From positions 142,034 through 206,033 of the forward strand of contig LYSY01000009.1 in assembly GCA_001657395.1 (NCBI GenBank): 64,000 nucleotides of DNA, in the 5' to 3' direction. Both the position numbers and the translations under genes were made by a program. Every line of letters begins with the position of its first letter. Positions within the stretch are counted from its first letter, which is position 1. The stretch comes from Rhodospirillales bacterium BBD 1991-14 (GTDB lineage Bacteria > Pseudomonadota > Alphaproteobacteria > Kiloniellales > Kiloniellaceae). The notes under the pieces are model-generated. The model was not told where the DNA came from and did no database searches. It saw only the letters and a list, made by a program, of their open reading frames with translations. Shown here piece by piece: positions 43,947-53,064 of the stretch.

Positions 43947-44951
43947 CTAGGCCAACGCTTTGGCGAGAAACGGCAGGCTCAGGTCCATGCGGTAGTCGAC
44001 GGAGGAGTGGTTGTCGGCAAACTCCTCGTAGACATGCTCGATCCCTGCGGCCTTCAGCTTTCGGTGCAGGCGCCGGGCGCCATAGACCAAGTCGTACTGG
44101 TCGATGTCGCCGCAGTCGATCCACAGCGCCTTCAATTGCTTCAGGTTGGCGCCGTGGCTGTCGGCCAGGGTCACCGGGTCCCAGCGCCGCCAGTTCTGCC
44201 AGCGCTCCTCGATCAGTTCGCAGGTCTCCAGGTCGACCGGCAGGCGCACGCCGCAGAACGCGCTGGGGTCCGGGTCGTAGGTCGCGCACATGGCGAGCGT
44301 CATTAGCAGATGGATGTCGTCGCCTTTCCACTTCGGGCCCGATTCGAAGTCCTTGATGAAGGCTTCGATGGACCCTTTCTTGGCGATGGCCCGCAGCATC
44401 GCCGGCATGTCCCGGAGATAGCAGAGCTCGAAGCCCATGTCGCCGGAGTGGCAGGCGGCGGCGGCCCAGACGTCCGCGCGCCGCAGGGCATGGACGATGG
44501 CGCCGTAGCCGCCGGAGGACTTGCCGAAGACGCCGCGCCGCCCGTCGCCGCCGCAGCCGAAGCGCTGCTCCACCAGCGGCACAACCTCGTCGATCAACAC
44601 ATCCTCCCAGGGGCCGAGCGCTTCGGAATTGATGTACTGGTTGCCGCCCAGACGGGTGAAGCAGTCCGGGAAGGCGACGGCCGCCGGCGGCATGGCGCCG
44701 CTTGCGATCAGGCGGTCGAGACGCTCCGGCACGTTCTCGCCGAAGTTCTTCCAGTTCACATGAGCCGGGCCTCCGGCGGTGAAGCCGACAAGGTCGACCA
44801 GCAGCGGCAGCCCGGCACCGTCGTGGCCTTCCGGGATGTAGACCGGGACGTCACGGATGTGGGGGTCGCCCAGGAGATTTCCGCGCAGCAGCGCCGAGTC
44901 CAGAACCAGGGTGTGAAGGCTGCCTCGCTGGGCGCTGTGGTCTCTGCGCAT
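43947..44951 (-). CDS. Alpha/beta-hydrolase, esterase family (Fes/esterase D-like)
   Basis: A 334 aa enzyme. The nucleophile elbow is GVFGKSSGGYGA (GxSxG, near residue 143), an Asp candidate is in WIDCGDIDQYD and the catalytic His is in FADNHSSVDYRMD near residue 318. It resembles the esterase D/enterochelin esterase superfamily. The substrate is unknown. No signal peptide. It stands alone. Confidence 0.85.
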   Translation of the reverse strand: MRRDHSAQRGSLHTLVLDSALLRGNLLGDPHIRDVPVYIPEGHDGAGLPLLVDLVGFTAGGPAHVNWKNFGENVPERLDRLIASGAMPPAAVAFPDCFTRLGGNQYINSEALGPWEDVLIDEVVPLVEQRFGCGGDGRRGVFGKSSGGYGAIVHALRRADVWAAAACHSGDMGFELCYLRDMPAMLRAIAKKGSIEAFIKDFESGPKWKGDDIHLLMTLAMCATYDPDPSAFCGVRLPVDLETCELIEERWQNWRRWDPVTLADSHGANLKQLKALWIDCGDIDQYDLVYGARRLHRKLKAAGIEHVYEEFADNHSSVDYRMDLSLPFLAKALA

Positions 44952-45150
44952 GATGCTGTTCCCTGCTGCGGTCTTGGTCGCGTTCCTGTCTATGGCCTTT
45001 GCCGGCGCTTATCAACTGACGGGGTCAACTGAAGGGGCCGATCAACGCAAAGCGGGATTTGGAGTGTAGGTCGGCCACAGGGTGATCTATTAGGATGCAG
45101 CACCATTCAGGGTCCAAGAAGCGGAAGCAATCGGTGGAAAGGCAGTTTCA

Positions 45151-45714
45151 GTGATCAGCCTCATACCTCTCAGCGAAGGCGAGCAGAACGGTCTGGTCGC
45201 CTGGTTCGATGCGTACCGACACCAACTCGATGAAGACGGGCTCGTGTCCGGCCACATCGACGACATCCTGTCCTTGAAAATCCCCCGCGACCAATGGCTC
45301 GTGAAATCCCTGAGCCTGTTTCCCGAAGCCGTCCGCTACGCGTGCGATCGTGGGATAGCCGTCAGTACGTTGCCCATGCTGCACGTCCCGCTCGGCGATG
45401 CGGACAGAATGATGCTCTGGGAGGGCACTGACCGCTACGATGCGCTCCTGGGCACCGAGCCGCCGAGCATCTACCTCATCAAGCGATCACTCGCCATCAC
45501 CATGGATTGGAGGGACAGCGAGGAATACACGGTTCCGATCGGTCCCCTCGCAAGCCGCTACGAGCAAGCCGGATATACCACCGAGTACAGATGTTTTCGG
45601 TTCCGGTCGGCGCTTCGTCTTGGCGATGAGCAGTTTCACCGAGGTCTTGAGGTGAAGTACTTCCCGCCGGAACTGCGCTCCGGCGCGGACGCGTTAAGCT
45701 TGACTGCGGTGTAG
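45151..45714 (+). CDS. Hypothetical protein
   Basis: A 187 aa soluble protein (ISLIPLSEGEQNGLVAWFDAYRHQLDEDG at the start; MDWRDSEEYTVPIGPLASRYEQAGYTTEYRCFRFRSALRLG in the middle). No domain recognised. A GTG start with AAAGG upstream is supported. It ends 7 nt before the flavoenzyme gene in the same direction and may be cotranscribed with it. Confidence 0.65.
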   Translation: MISLIPLSEGEQNGLVAWFDAYRHQLDEDGLVSGHIDDILSLKIPRDQWLVKSLSLFPEAVRYACDRGIAVSTLPMLHVPLGDADRMMLWEGTDRYDALLGTEPPSIYLIKRSLAITMDWRDSEEYTVPIGPLASRYEQAGYTTEYRCFRFRSALRLGDEQFHRGLEVKYFPPELRSGADALSLTAV

Positions 45715-45721
45715 AGCGGCC

Positions 45722-47797
45722 ATGCGCGATCCCCGCTACGACATCCTTTTCGAGCCGGTGCCCATCGGGCCGGTGACGGCCCGCAACCGCTTCTACCAGG
45801 TGCCGCACTGCGCCGGCATGGGCTATCGCTTCCCCAGCTCCAATGCCGCCATGCGCGGCGTCAAGGCCGAGGGCGGCTGGGCCGTGGTCTGCACGGAGGA
45901 GGCGGAGATCCATCCCTCCGCCGAGATCAGCCCCTACGTGGAAAACCGTATCTGGGACAATCAGGACCTGCCGCACCTGACGGCGCTGACCGAGGCGGTG
46001 CATGCCCAGGGCGGGCTGGCGGGCATCGAACTGGTACACAACGGGCTGCACAGCCCCAACCACTACAGCCGCGAGGTGCCGATGGGGCCCTCCCACCGCC
46101 CCGTCGACTCAGGCGACCCGGTGCAGGCGCGGGCGATGGACAAGACCGACATCGCCAACTTCCGGCGCTGGCACCGCCAGGCCGCACTCCGGGCGCGGGA
46201 GGCCGGTTTCGATATCGTCTACGTCTACGCCGGCCACGACATGGCCCTGCTGCAGCACTTCCTCTCGCGCCGCCACAACGACCGCAGCGACGAATATGGC
46301 GGCAGCCTGGAAAACCGGGTCCGCCTGATCAGGGAGGTGCTGACCGACACCAGGGAGGCCGTCGGCGACCGCTGTGCCGTGGCTTTCCGTTTCGCCGTCG
46401 ACGAACTGCTCGGCGGCGATGGTATCACTGCCGAAGGGGAGGGGCGCGATACCGTCGCCCTGCTGGCGGAGCTGCCGGACCTCTGGGACGTCAACGTCTC
46501 CGACTGGTCGAACGACAGCCAGACCGCCCGCTTCGCGGAGGAGGGCTATCAGGAACCCTACACCCGCTTCGTAAAGTCGCTCACCACCAAGCCGGTGGTG
46601 GGGGTCGGGCGCTACACCTCGCCCGATGCCATGGTGCGGGCGGTGAAGCAGGGCGTCTTGGATCTCATCGGCGCCGCGCGGCCCTCCATCGCCGATCCCT
46701 TCCTGCCGAAAAAGATCGAGGAGGGGCGCATCGACGACATCCGCGAGTGCATCGGCTGCAACATCTGCGTCACCGGCGACAACTTCTCGGCGCCGATCCG
46801 CTGCACCCAGAACCCCACGATGGGGGAGGAGTGGCGGCGCGGCTGGCACCCGGAAGCGATCCCCGCCGTGAAGACGCGCGACAAGGTGCTGATCGTCGGC
46901 GGCGGCCCGGCGGGGCTGGAGGCGGCGCGGGCCTGCGGCCAGCGCGGGCTGGAGGTGGTGCTGGCGGAGGCGGGGCAGGACTGGGGCGGCCGCGTCGCGC
47001 GGGAAAGCCGCCTGCCGGGCCTGGCCTCCTGGGGCCGGGTGCGCGACTGGCGTCTCGGCCAGCTTCACAAGCTTGCCAACGTGGAGATGTACCTGGCGAG
47101 CGCCCTGACGGCGGAGGACATCCTCAGCTACGGCATCGCCCGGGTGGCGCTGGCGACCGGGGCCACCTGGCGGCGCGACGGCATCGGGCGCACGCGTCAT
47201 GCCGCGATCCCGGGCCTGGACGCGGGTCCATTGCTCACGCCGGACGATGTCATGGCCGAGACCTTCGACGCGGCCTCGCTGCCCGCCGGTCCGGTCGTCG
47301 TCTACGACGACGAGGGCTATGTCATGGGCGGACTGCTGGCTGAGGTGCTCGCCAAGGCGGGCCGCGACGTGACCCTGGTCACGCCGGCGCCCCTGGTTTC
47401 CGCCTGGACTCAGCATGCTCTGGACCAGCCGCGCATTCACCGGCGTCTCGTCGAATCAGGCGTCACCATCCGGCTCAACACGCTGCTGACGGCGCGCAAA
47501 GCGGAGCAGGTGGAGCTTGCCTGCGGCTACACCGACGCGCCGGACAAACTGGACTGCGCAGCCCTGGTGCCGGTCACCGCGCGGCTGCCGAACGAAACCC
47601 TCGCCCTCGATCTCAAAGCGCGCGAAGCCGACTGGGCCGATGCCGGGCTCCTGTCTGTGCAGACCATCGGCGATGCCCGTGCCCCCGGCACCATCGCCGC
47701 CGCCGTCTTCGCCGGCCACCGCTACGCCCGCGAGTTCGGCGAGACCGTCGATCCCGACACCGCGCCGTTCCGGCGAGAAGCGATAACGGTGGAATAG
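45722..47797 (+). CDS. NADH:flavin oxidoreductase / trimethylamine dehydrogenase-like enzyme (DgcA/TMADH family)
   Basis: A 691 aa enzyme with the three-part TMADH layout. An FMN barrel (residues about 1-340; FYQVPHCAGMGYRFPSSN, DIVYVYAGHDMALLQHFLSRRHNDRSDEYGGSLENRVR) is followed by a 4Fe-4S cluster (ECIGCNICVTG then RCTQNP, near 342-362) and FAD/ADP-binding folds (VLIVGGGPAGLEAARACG). Relatives include trimethylamine dehydrogenase, dimethylglycine demethylase DgcA and stachydrine demethylase. I cannot choose the substrate. It adds to the methylated-amine theme with the two MttB-like genes. Confidence 0.9.
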   Translation: MRDPRYDILFEPVPIGPVTARNRFYQVPHCAGMGYRFPSSNAAMRGVKAEGGWAVVCTEEAEIHPSAEISPYVENRIWDNQDLPHLTALTEAVHAQGGLAGIELVHNGLHSPNHYSREVPMGPSHRPVDSGDPVQARAMDKTDIANFRRWHRQAALRAREAGFDIVYVYAGHDMALLQHFLSRRHNDRSDEYGGSLENRVRLIREVLTDTREAVGDRCAVAFRFAVDELLGGDGITAEGEGRDTVALLAELPDLWDVNVSDWSNDSQTARFAEEGYQEPYTRFVKSLTTKPVVGVGRYTSPDAMVRAVKQGVLDLIGAARPSIADPFLPKKIEEGRIDDIRECIGCNICVTGDNFSAPIRCTQNPTMGEEWRRGWHPEAIPAVKTRDKVLIVGGGPAGLEAARACGQRGLEVVLAEAGQDWGGRVARESRLPGLASWGRVRDWRLGQLHKLANVEMYLASALTAEDILSYGIARVALATGATWRRDGIGRTRHAAIPGLDAGPLLTPDDVMAETFDAASLPAGPVVVYDDEGYVMGGLLAEVLAKAGRDVTLVTPAPLVSAWTQHALDQPRIHRRLVESGVTIRLNTLLTARKAEQVELACGYTDAPDKLDCAALVPVTARLPNETLALDLKAREADWADAGLLSVQTIGDARAPGTIAAAVFAGHRYAREFGETVDPDTAPFRREAITVE

Positions 47798-47832
47798 TCT
47801 GCTTCCATCGCCCGAGACTCACGCTGTCACGT

Positions 47833-47938
47833 CAGGGCTTGTCCCGAGGGTCCATTGTGCCGCGCGCTGGAGCCTCTGGGGGAGGGTGTCCGGTGTGGCA
47901 CTCCCATGGATGCCCGGGACACGCCCGGGCATGACGGT
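47833..47938. repeat. Dispersed palindromic intergenic repeat (REP-like), second copy
   Basis: ATGCCCGGG-(5 nt)-CCCGGGCAT at 47910-47932 and an adjacent imperfect stem resemble the element at 13154-13259. It lies between convergent genes, where it may also help end transcription. Confidence 0.65.
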
Positions 47939-47989
47939 AAGGGGATTGCGGCAAAACTTTCGCTGGACGCGCCTATGCCCTTTGCCGCT

Positions 47990-48538
47990 TCACGCCTCTT
48001 CGTCCCGCTCGCGCACCATGCGCAGGACGCGGACGGGGGAGAGGCTTTCGCCGCGGGCCTTCGCGGCCATGACTTCCTTGTAGATCTTCAGGACCTTCCC
48101 GGCCTTGGCCTCCGGTGACGGGGGCGTGGCGGCCTCGGCCAGGACTTCCTCCACCACGACGATGGTGTCGATCAGCGTCTCCTCGTCCAATGGCGGTCCC
48201 TCCGCATCGCCGTAGCCGCTCTGCTCCTGTGCCAGTCCGGCCTGCATCGGGCCGTCCCCGTAGATCAGCCAGTTCAGGGACACGTCGGTCGCCTTGGCGA
48301 TCAGGCCGATGGTCTCGGCATTGGGCATCGCGCCGCCGGATTTGTAGTTCTGCAGGTTGCGGACGCTGACGCCGGACTTTTCGTGCACCGCCTTGTTCCC
48401 GCCGGCCAGGGTGATGGCGTAGCGAATCCGGTGCTTCATGTCGGCGTTCTGTCCCGGGATTCCATAATCCGGGATTCCATGGCCGGCCTCGCCGCCGGAT
48501 TCCTGCTCTGGTGCATCATCTGATGTCTGATCTGTCAT
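47990..48538 (-). CDS. XRE-family (CI-like) transcriptional regulator
   Basis: A 182 aa protein. The helix-turn-helix lies near residues 38-85: RYAITLAGGNKAVHEKSGVSVRNLQNYKSGGAMPNAETIGLIAKATDVSLNWLIYG, a pattern close to phage CI-type repressors. The long C-terminal acidic part has no catalytic Ser/Lys for self-cleavage that I can see. An inverted repeat TTGCG-tcag-CGCAA at 48577-48590, 39 nt upstream, may be its own operator. No phage gene is adjacent. Confidence 0.8.
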   Translation of the reverse strand: MTDQTSDDAPEQESGGEAGHGIPDYGIPGQNADMKHRIRYAITLAGGNKAVHEKSGVSVRNLQNYKSGGAMPNAETIGLIAKATDVSLNWLIYGDGPMQAGLAQEQSGYGDAEGPPLDEETLIDTIVVVEEVLAEAATPPSPEAKAGKVLKIYKEVMAAKARGESLSPVRVLRMVRERDEEA

Positions 48539-49005
48539 GTCTTTTCATTTTCTGCCCACAAACCATGCATAAAAAATTGCGTCAGCGCAACTTCATGCTG
48601 GTTTTCGGGAAAGATGCTGCGTAAAATACCCGTTATCGTGTTAGAGGATCAAGATTTACTAGACCTGGGATCGAACGCCGTCCCCTGGTGACGGAAGGAC
48701 CGGAAGGCCGCGCTTGGGCGCGCCGCCGTTTGCGACCAGGGCTCTTGGACCACAGCGCATGGGGGGCCCCGATGCAGCCATCCGCCTGACGCTTCACCGC
48801 GATTCCGACATCCGGGCCGGCGCCTGTTTTGCGCGGCGCCCCGGTCCCAAGACGGCGCGAGAAGGTGCTGGAACACCAACCCGCGCCTGACCACAACCCG
48901 ACTTCGAAGGAGTCCGGCCATGGCTGAGGTCAGCCTTACCACAGATCGCCCGTGTTCTCACAACCTGCGCTTTCATCCGGGGGACGTCTTATCGAGGGGT
49001 CTGTC
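48539..49005. other. Intergenic region between two XRE genes
   Basis: The left part, 48539-48660, is A+T-rich and holds the promoter of the XRE gene that reads leftward, with the inverted repeat TTGCG-tcag-CGCAA at 48577-48590. The rest, 48660-49005, shows no gene that I trust. Confidence 0.45.
48577..48590. promoter_or_regulatory. Inverted repeat upstream of the CI-like gene
   Basis: TTGCG-tcag-CGCAA, a perfect 5 bp dyad directly flanked by A+T-rich DNA, 39-52 nt before the start of the regulator. Possible autoregulatory operator; the short arms make it uncertain. Confidence 0.4.
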
Positions 49006-49344
49006 ATGATCGCGTCCGACCCCCCGCGCGCGTCCGGTCCCTCATCGTCCAGTCCTTCATCGCCGGGCCCCGGTTCGCCCCGTGCTGCAGGTCCCCGCGC
49101 GCCGATCCTCACCCGCCAGCAGTGCCGCGGCGCCCGCGCCATGCTGGGCTGGAGCCAGGCCGATCTCGCCGCGCGCACGCGGATCAGCGCCGTCACCATC
49201 CGCACCTTCGAACGCGGCCACAACAGCGTGAAGGAGAGCACGGCCCGCGTCCTGCGCTTCGTCCTGGAGGAGGCGGGAATCGTGTTCGTCGACGCCACCG
49301 AGGGCATCGGCCCCGGCGTCTGCCTCGCGAGACACATTCCCTAA
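49006..49344 (+). CDS. Small XRE-family regulator with disordered N-terminus
   Basis: A 112 aa protein. The first 40 residues are Ser/Pro-rich and likely disordered. The helix-turn-helix follows: RGARAMLGWSQADLAARTRISAVTIRTFERGHNSVKESTARVLRFVLEEAGIVF. The Cro/C1 fold with this length occurs as a stand-alone regulator in many alphaproteobacteria. GAGGGG precedes the ATG at 49006. Target unknown. Confidence 0.8.
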   Translation: MIASDPPRASGPSSSSPSSPGPGSPRAAGPRAPILTRQQCRGARAMLGWSQADLAARTRISAVTIRTFERGHNSVKESTARVLRFVLEEAGIVFVDATEGIGPGVCLARHIP

Positions 49345-49353
49345 GGCGGCGGG

Positions 49354-49533
49354 TCCCCCTCACCCAGCTTCGGCCCAGGATTCTTCAAGGGGCTCGATCT
49401 GCGATCTCACCAAGCCTGCGCAACCCTCTCCCACCAGGGGAGAGGGGGTGACAAAGCAGGGGAGAGCCGCCTCCTTGTTCCCTCTCCCCTCCGTGGGAGA
49501 GGGAGGGGCCCACGAAGTGGGAGGGTGAGGGGG
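49354..49533. repeat. Dispersed CCCTCACCC-type intergenic repeat, second copy
   Basis: The same order of blocks as at 21921-22178: CCCCCTCACCCAGCTTCGG, then CACCAAGCCTGCGCAACCC, a CCTCTCCC...GGGAGAGG palindrome and a GGGAGGGTGAGGGGG end. The 35 bp tandem array is missing in this copy. It lies between convergent genes. Confidence 0.8.
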
Positions 49534-49535
49534 CA

Positions 49536-50633
49536 TCACGTCCCGAACAGATGCGTCCCAAGAATGAAGCGCCGCCCCGATGTCACCGGCAGCACCTCGT
49601 GCAGCAGGGAGCAGGACCAGACGATGGCGGTGCCGGTGGGGACCAGATAGCCCTCCCGGCTGTACTCGCCGAAGCGCAGCGCGCCGCCTTCGAAGTCCCC
49701 GGCGTTCAGGGTGACGGAGACGGTGAAGCGGCGGTGGCGCGTTTCCTTCGTCGGGTTGTCCCGGTGGGCGCCCAGGGAGCCGCCCTCGGCGGCGTCGTAG
49801 CCGGCGATGCGGTACTCCTCCCGGCGGGTGATCTTCGCGGAGAAAGCCTTGTGGATCTCCGGGATCACCCGGCGGTTCAGCTTGGCGTCCAGGTATTTCT
49901 GCAGGCCCGCGTCGCGCACCACCCGCTGCAGCACCTTGCCGTAGTCCTTGTTGCGGACCATGAAATCGCCCTTCTCCTGTCCGAAGCCGCGGGTCTGAAA
50001 ACCCTCCGCCTCCCACAGCGGCGCCGGCTGGTGCCAGTGCTCGATCAGGTCGCTGCAGTCCTCCGGGCTGAGGGTGCGCGGCAGCACCAGCACCGGCGGG
50101 TGGCCGGCGAGCGGAGCGTTTGCATGATCCTCGGCGGCGGCCTGGGCGAGTGCTGCGGCGATCGCCGGGCCGCGGCTGGCACCGCCGCCGTCCACGAGAG
50201 CGACAAGCCGCAGGTTGGCATCGAGCACGAAGGTCACGGCCGTGCGGCCGATGGTTGCGGCATCCAGGCCGCAGGCGCGGTAAAGCTGGCTCCTGGTGTC
50301 GGAGAGCACCGGGAAGGAGAGACCCTGCTGCCTCGCCAAGGCCAGGTTCTCGTCCTGGCTGCGCCGGGTGACGGCCAGCGCCGCCGGGCTTTGCGCCTCT
50401 GAAGAAGAAACGTCCGGCAGCATCGCTGCCAGCCCCGACAGTTCCGCCGCGAAGTCCGGCTCCGTCCCCTCGCACTCGAAAACCAGAACCAGCGGCCTGC
50501 CGGCCCGGAAGTCATCCAGAGGACTGACGGCGGCGCCGCGCTCGTCCGGCAGGGCAAAGGGCGGGATGCGGTCGCCCGCTTCCAGGCGGTCGGCGCCTGT
50601 AAAGGCTGCCCGCCGTCGGGTCTGCACGGTCAT
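49536..50633 (-). CDS. Peroxiredoxin-like domain fused to 2-oxoglutarate/Fe(II) dioxygenase
   Basis: A 365 aa fusion. Residues about 20-165 look like an AhpC/TSA thioredoxin fold (RIPPFALPDERGAAVSPLDDF, VLVFECEGTEPDF). The peroxidatic TxxC position is not a Cys, so peroxidase activity is doubtful. Residues about 180-365 form a prolyl-4-hydroxylase-type dioxygenase: Fe ligands in GAHRDN (HxD) and LLHEVLPV (distal His), and the 2-oxoglutarate Arg in RRFILGTHL. The combination is uncommon and its substrate is unknown. Cytoplasmic. Confidence 0.85.
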   Translation of the reverse strand: MTVQTRRRAAFTGADRLEAGDRIPPFALPDERGAAVSPLDDFRAGRPLVLVFECEGTEPDFAAELSGLAAMLPDVSSSEAQSPAALAVTRRSQDENLALARQQGLSFPVLSDTRSQLYRACGLDAATIGRTAVTFVLDANLRLVALVDGGGASRGPAIAAALAQAAAEDHANAPLAGHPPVLVLPRTLSPEDCSDLIEHWHQPAPLWEAEGFQTRGFGQEKGDFMVRNKDYGKVLQRVVRDAGLQKYLDAKLNRRVIPEIHKAFSAKITRREEYRIAGYDAAEGGSLGAHRDNPTKETRHRRFTVSVTLNAGDFEGGALRFGEYSREGYLVPTGTAIVWSCSLLHEVLPVTSGRRFILGTHLFGT

Positions 50634-50727
50634 TGTCTGCGGTGTCCCCTTTGACGGCCATCATAGGCGCGTCGCGAGAAGGGGACCAGTCCTTAGTAAA
50701 CGCCCGGACTAGCAGGGACTAAGCGAG

Positions 50728-51588
50728 TCAGTCGGTCAGCGGGGGCTGGCCGTCGACGCTGTAGCCCGTGAGGTGGCCCATCACGGTGCCGTAGCCGGTT
50801 TCGATCTGCAGGCGCACCGGAATCAGCGGCGCGTCCGCCGCCGGGCGGGCGACCCAGATGATGCGCTCGCGCGCCGTCGCGGCGTACTTGTTGCGCTCGA
50901 TGCGGTGGCCGCCCAGCATTTCGTAGTCGACCTGGCAGCCGCGGGCGACGCCGTCGAAGATCGAATAGCTGTTGGGCTCCAGAGTCTTGGTGCCGGCATC
51001 GGCAACCTTCAGGTCATAGCGCTTGCGGCCGTCGAAAACGGCGAAGCGTCCCTCGCAGGCGTCCCCGTTCTGCAACAGTTGGGCGATGCCAGCGATGACG
51101 CTGAGCGGATCGAGCGTGCCTTCGCCGGCATCCTCGGGCAGGGGATGGCGCCCCTCCCAGTCCTGCTCCGGCACGGCCTCGGCCTCGATGATGTTGCCCT
51201 CGTCGTCGTAGCGCAGCGTGACGATGCGCTCCAGGTCGTCCAGCGTGCCGCGGTTGTCGTGCCACTGCGGCACGATCCTGTCCGGGTCGACGCGCCCGAC
51301 ACTCTCGGTCTCGCCCTTCCAGCTTGTGAACCAGGAGAGAAAGCCCTGGGTTTCCGCTGCCGCGGTGACGCGGTAGCGCTCGCCGCCGTTCTCCAGCGTC
51401 GCTTCCGCGTTCAGGACGTGGAAGCCGCCGAAGTAGACCTCATAGGTGGCGGTGACGGGCTTTGTCGCGGTCGCTTCCGCGGGGGTCGCTTCTGCGGCGG
51501 TGGCGTTCGAGGCGGCGGTTGAGAGCAGCGCGGTCGAGAGCAGGACCGTTGCGAAACTCCCGAACCTCTTGCGGCAACTGGCGGTCAT
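50728..51588 (-). CDS. DUF3108 domain exported protein
   Basis: A 286 aa protein with a signal peptide (RFGSFATVLLSTALLSTAASNATAAE). The DUF3108 domain follows: ATYEVYFGGFHVLNAEATL, ETQGFLSWFTSWKGETESVGRV, VPQWHDNRGTLDDLERIVTL and DPLSVIAGIAQLLQNGDACEGRFAVFDGRKRYDL. Family function is not known, and it is common in alphaproteobacteria as a periplasmic or outer-membrane associated protein. The second ATG (51588) has better ribosome binding site spacing than the first (51591). Confidence 0.88.
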   Translation of the reverse strand: MTASCRKRFGSFATVLLSTALLSTAASNATAAEATPAEATATKPVTATYEVYFGGFHVLNAEATLENGGERYRVTAAAETQGFLSWFTSWKGETESVGRVDPDRIVPQWHDNRGTLDDLERIVTLRYDDEGNIIEAEAVPEQDWEGRHPLPEDAGEGTLDPLSVIAGIAQLLQNGDACEGRFAVFDGRKRYDLKVADAGTKTLEPNSYSIFDGVARGCQVDYEMLGGHRIERNKYAATARERIIWVARPAADAPLIPVRLQIETGYGTVMGHLTGYSVDGQPPLTD

Positions 51589-51788
51589 CATGTCTCCAGC
51601 CTATCATCGCGACGCGGGAAAGTGTATGCCATCTCTGGGACCTCAACCAATACTTACGGTGGCCGGCCGGGCGGTGGATCACATCTTTCCGGCAGCGCCG
51701 CCGAAGATCCGCCGAAGTTCCGGCACAGCGCGCCACCGGATGCCGCACTGCCGGTTCCTTCCTGCCCTGCGCAGCTAGAGAGGCCGCC

Positions 51789-52154
51789 ATGACGAATGTT
51801 ACGAACATGACGACTGTTACGAATCTGTTGCGCGATCTGCCGTCCGCCGCAGCGGCAGAGGTCTTCGAAACGTTGCTGGAACGGCCGGGCGTGAAGCTGG
51901 AACGCATCGTCTCCGAGGGGCAGACGACGCCGGAGGACGACTGGTACGACCAGGAGAGCGACGAGTGGGTCCTGCTTCTGGCCGGCGCCGCGCGCTTGGC
52001 GATAGAGGTCGGCGACGGCGAGTTGGAGGAGCGGGATCTGGTGCCGGGCGATGCACTGCTGCTGCCCGCCCGCTGCCGCCACCGGGTGACCTGGACCGAT
52101 CCCCTCCGTCCGACCATCTGGCTCGGTCTGCACGTCACGCCGCCGGCGGCCTGA
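51789..52154 (+). CDS. Cupin-domain protein
   Basis: A 121 aa single-domain cupin: DWYDQESDEWVLLLAGAARLAIEVGDGELEERDLVPGDALLLPARCRHRVTWTD. The usual His residues of the first cupin motif are replaced (E-W-V-L-L at the E position), while the second motif keeps HRV, so metal binding is uncertain. Possible role as a small-molecule sensor or isomerase. Divergent from the DUF3108 gene. Confidence 0.82.
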   Translation: MTNVTNMTTVTNLLRDLPSAAAAEVFETLLERPGVKLERIVSEGQTTPEDDWYDQESDEWVLLLAGAARLAIEVGDGELEERDLVPGDALLLPARCRHRVTWTDPLRPTIWLGLHVTPPAA

Positions 52155-52168
52155 GCTGCGCGGAACTG

Positions 52169-52198
52169 AGTCTTCAGGGCACCAGTCTTCAGGGCACC
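52169..52198 (+). repeat. 15 bp tandem duplication at the 3' end of the PNPOx-like gene
   Basis: AGTCTTCAGGGCACC occurs twice in a row at 52169 and 52184. The stop codon of the minus-strand gene is inside the second copy, so the gene end has been duplicated. Confidence 0.85.
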
Positions 52199-52872
52199 AG
52201 CCAGGTCTTCTCCCAGATCTCGCCGTCCCTGGTGAACCGCGCCCGGCGATGGCCCCGGGCGGCGAGGTAGAGCCACTCGATGCTGCGCAACGTGACAACC
52301 ACCGCTGCAAAGTTTTCGGCACCGGCCTCGCCCTGCCCGGCATGGCCGAGCTGCGCGGGCCCGAGATGCGCGGGCAGGGGCGCCGCGATCGCCTCCCCCG
52401 GCGTTGCCGGCACCCGGTAGCAGGCGCGGCTGAAGGGCCGGGTGGCTTCCCAGGCAGCGGCGGCGAGGGGGTCGTCGCGGTGCAGGCGCGCAAGGCCCTC
52501 GACGCGGAGCTGGATCTTGCGGCCGGGATCGTAGAAGTGCAGGGCGACCGCCGGCCGGTCGCTGATCTCGCCCACCTTTGCGGAGCGCCGGTCGGTGTGG
52601 AACCGCAAGGTCGCGGTCTCCTCTTCGGCGGCCCGCAGCACCACCGTCCTGGCCGACGGTGTTCCATCCGCCCGCACCGTGGCGAGGCAGGGCGTGTGAA
52701 AGGCCGCCCGCCGGTCGGCCGCGCCGCGGCGCAGTTCGGCCCAGGCCTCCGCCAGGGCCGCCGCCAGATCGTCGCAGAAGGGCTCTTGCGGTGCCGGTTC
52801 AGGGCGAGGGCTTTCGGGCAGGGTCGGAGCAGGCGGGGTCGGATCAGGCAGGCTCGGATCAGGCAGGGTCAT
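52189..52872 (-). CDS. Pyridoxamine 5'-phosphate oxidase-like FMN-binding protein
   Basis: A 227 aa protein of the PNPOx superfamily: CLATVRADGTPSARTVVLRAAEEETATLRFHTDRRSAKVGEI, VALHFYDPGRKIQLRVEG, EATRPFSRACYR. This resembles the Alr4036/PdxH-like group, which may bind FMN or a flavin-like cofactor; true PdxH activity is not shown. The Pro-rich N-terminal 30 residues (DPSLPDPTPPAPTLPE) come from a 15 bp tandem repeat in the DNA at 52820-52868. Confidence 0.82.
   Translation of the reverse strand: MTLPDPSLPDPTPPAPTLPESPRPEPAPQEPFCDDLAAALAEAWAELRRGAADRRAAFHTPCLATVRADGTPSARTVVLRAAEEETATLRFHTDRRSAKVGEISDRPAVALHFYDPGRKIQLRVEGLARLHRDDPLAAAAWEATRPFSRACYRVPATPGEAIAAPLPAHLGPAQLGHAGQGEAGAENFAAVVVTLRSIEWLYLAARGHRRARFTRDGEIWEKTWLVP
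52820..52868 (-). repeat. 15 bp tandem repeat encoding the Pro-rich N-terminus
   Basis: Units near 52819, 52834, 52849 and 52864 share CAGG(G/C)TCGGATCAGG and read as a repeating Pro-Asp-Pro-type peptide in the start of the minus-strand gene. Confidence 0.75.
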
Positions 52873-53064
52873 GGCAGACTGCGCTATGCTCGCTTTTCGG
52901 AAGTACCCGAAAATCTAGCGCGTTTCGGCTGGAAGCCCAGGCGTTGTTCCGCCTGCTGCCGGCTTGACCGGGACCCGCCGCGCGCTATGTCGTGGATCAA
53001 GGAAATCAGGACTTTAGGCGCCCCTGGGCCTGTTTGATCCCAGGGTGCCGGAAAGGACTTCGGG

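Noticed and set aside
47990..49344. Prophage remnant suggested by a CI-like repressor and a second XRE gene
   Set aside because: No integrase, structural, lysis or replication gene is nearby, and the flanking genes are ordinary chromosomal ones.
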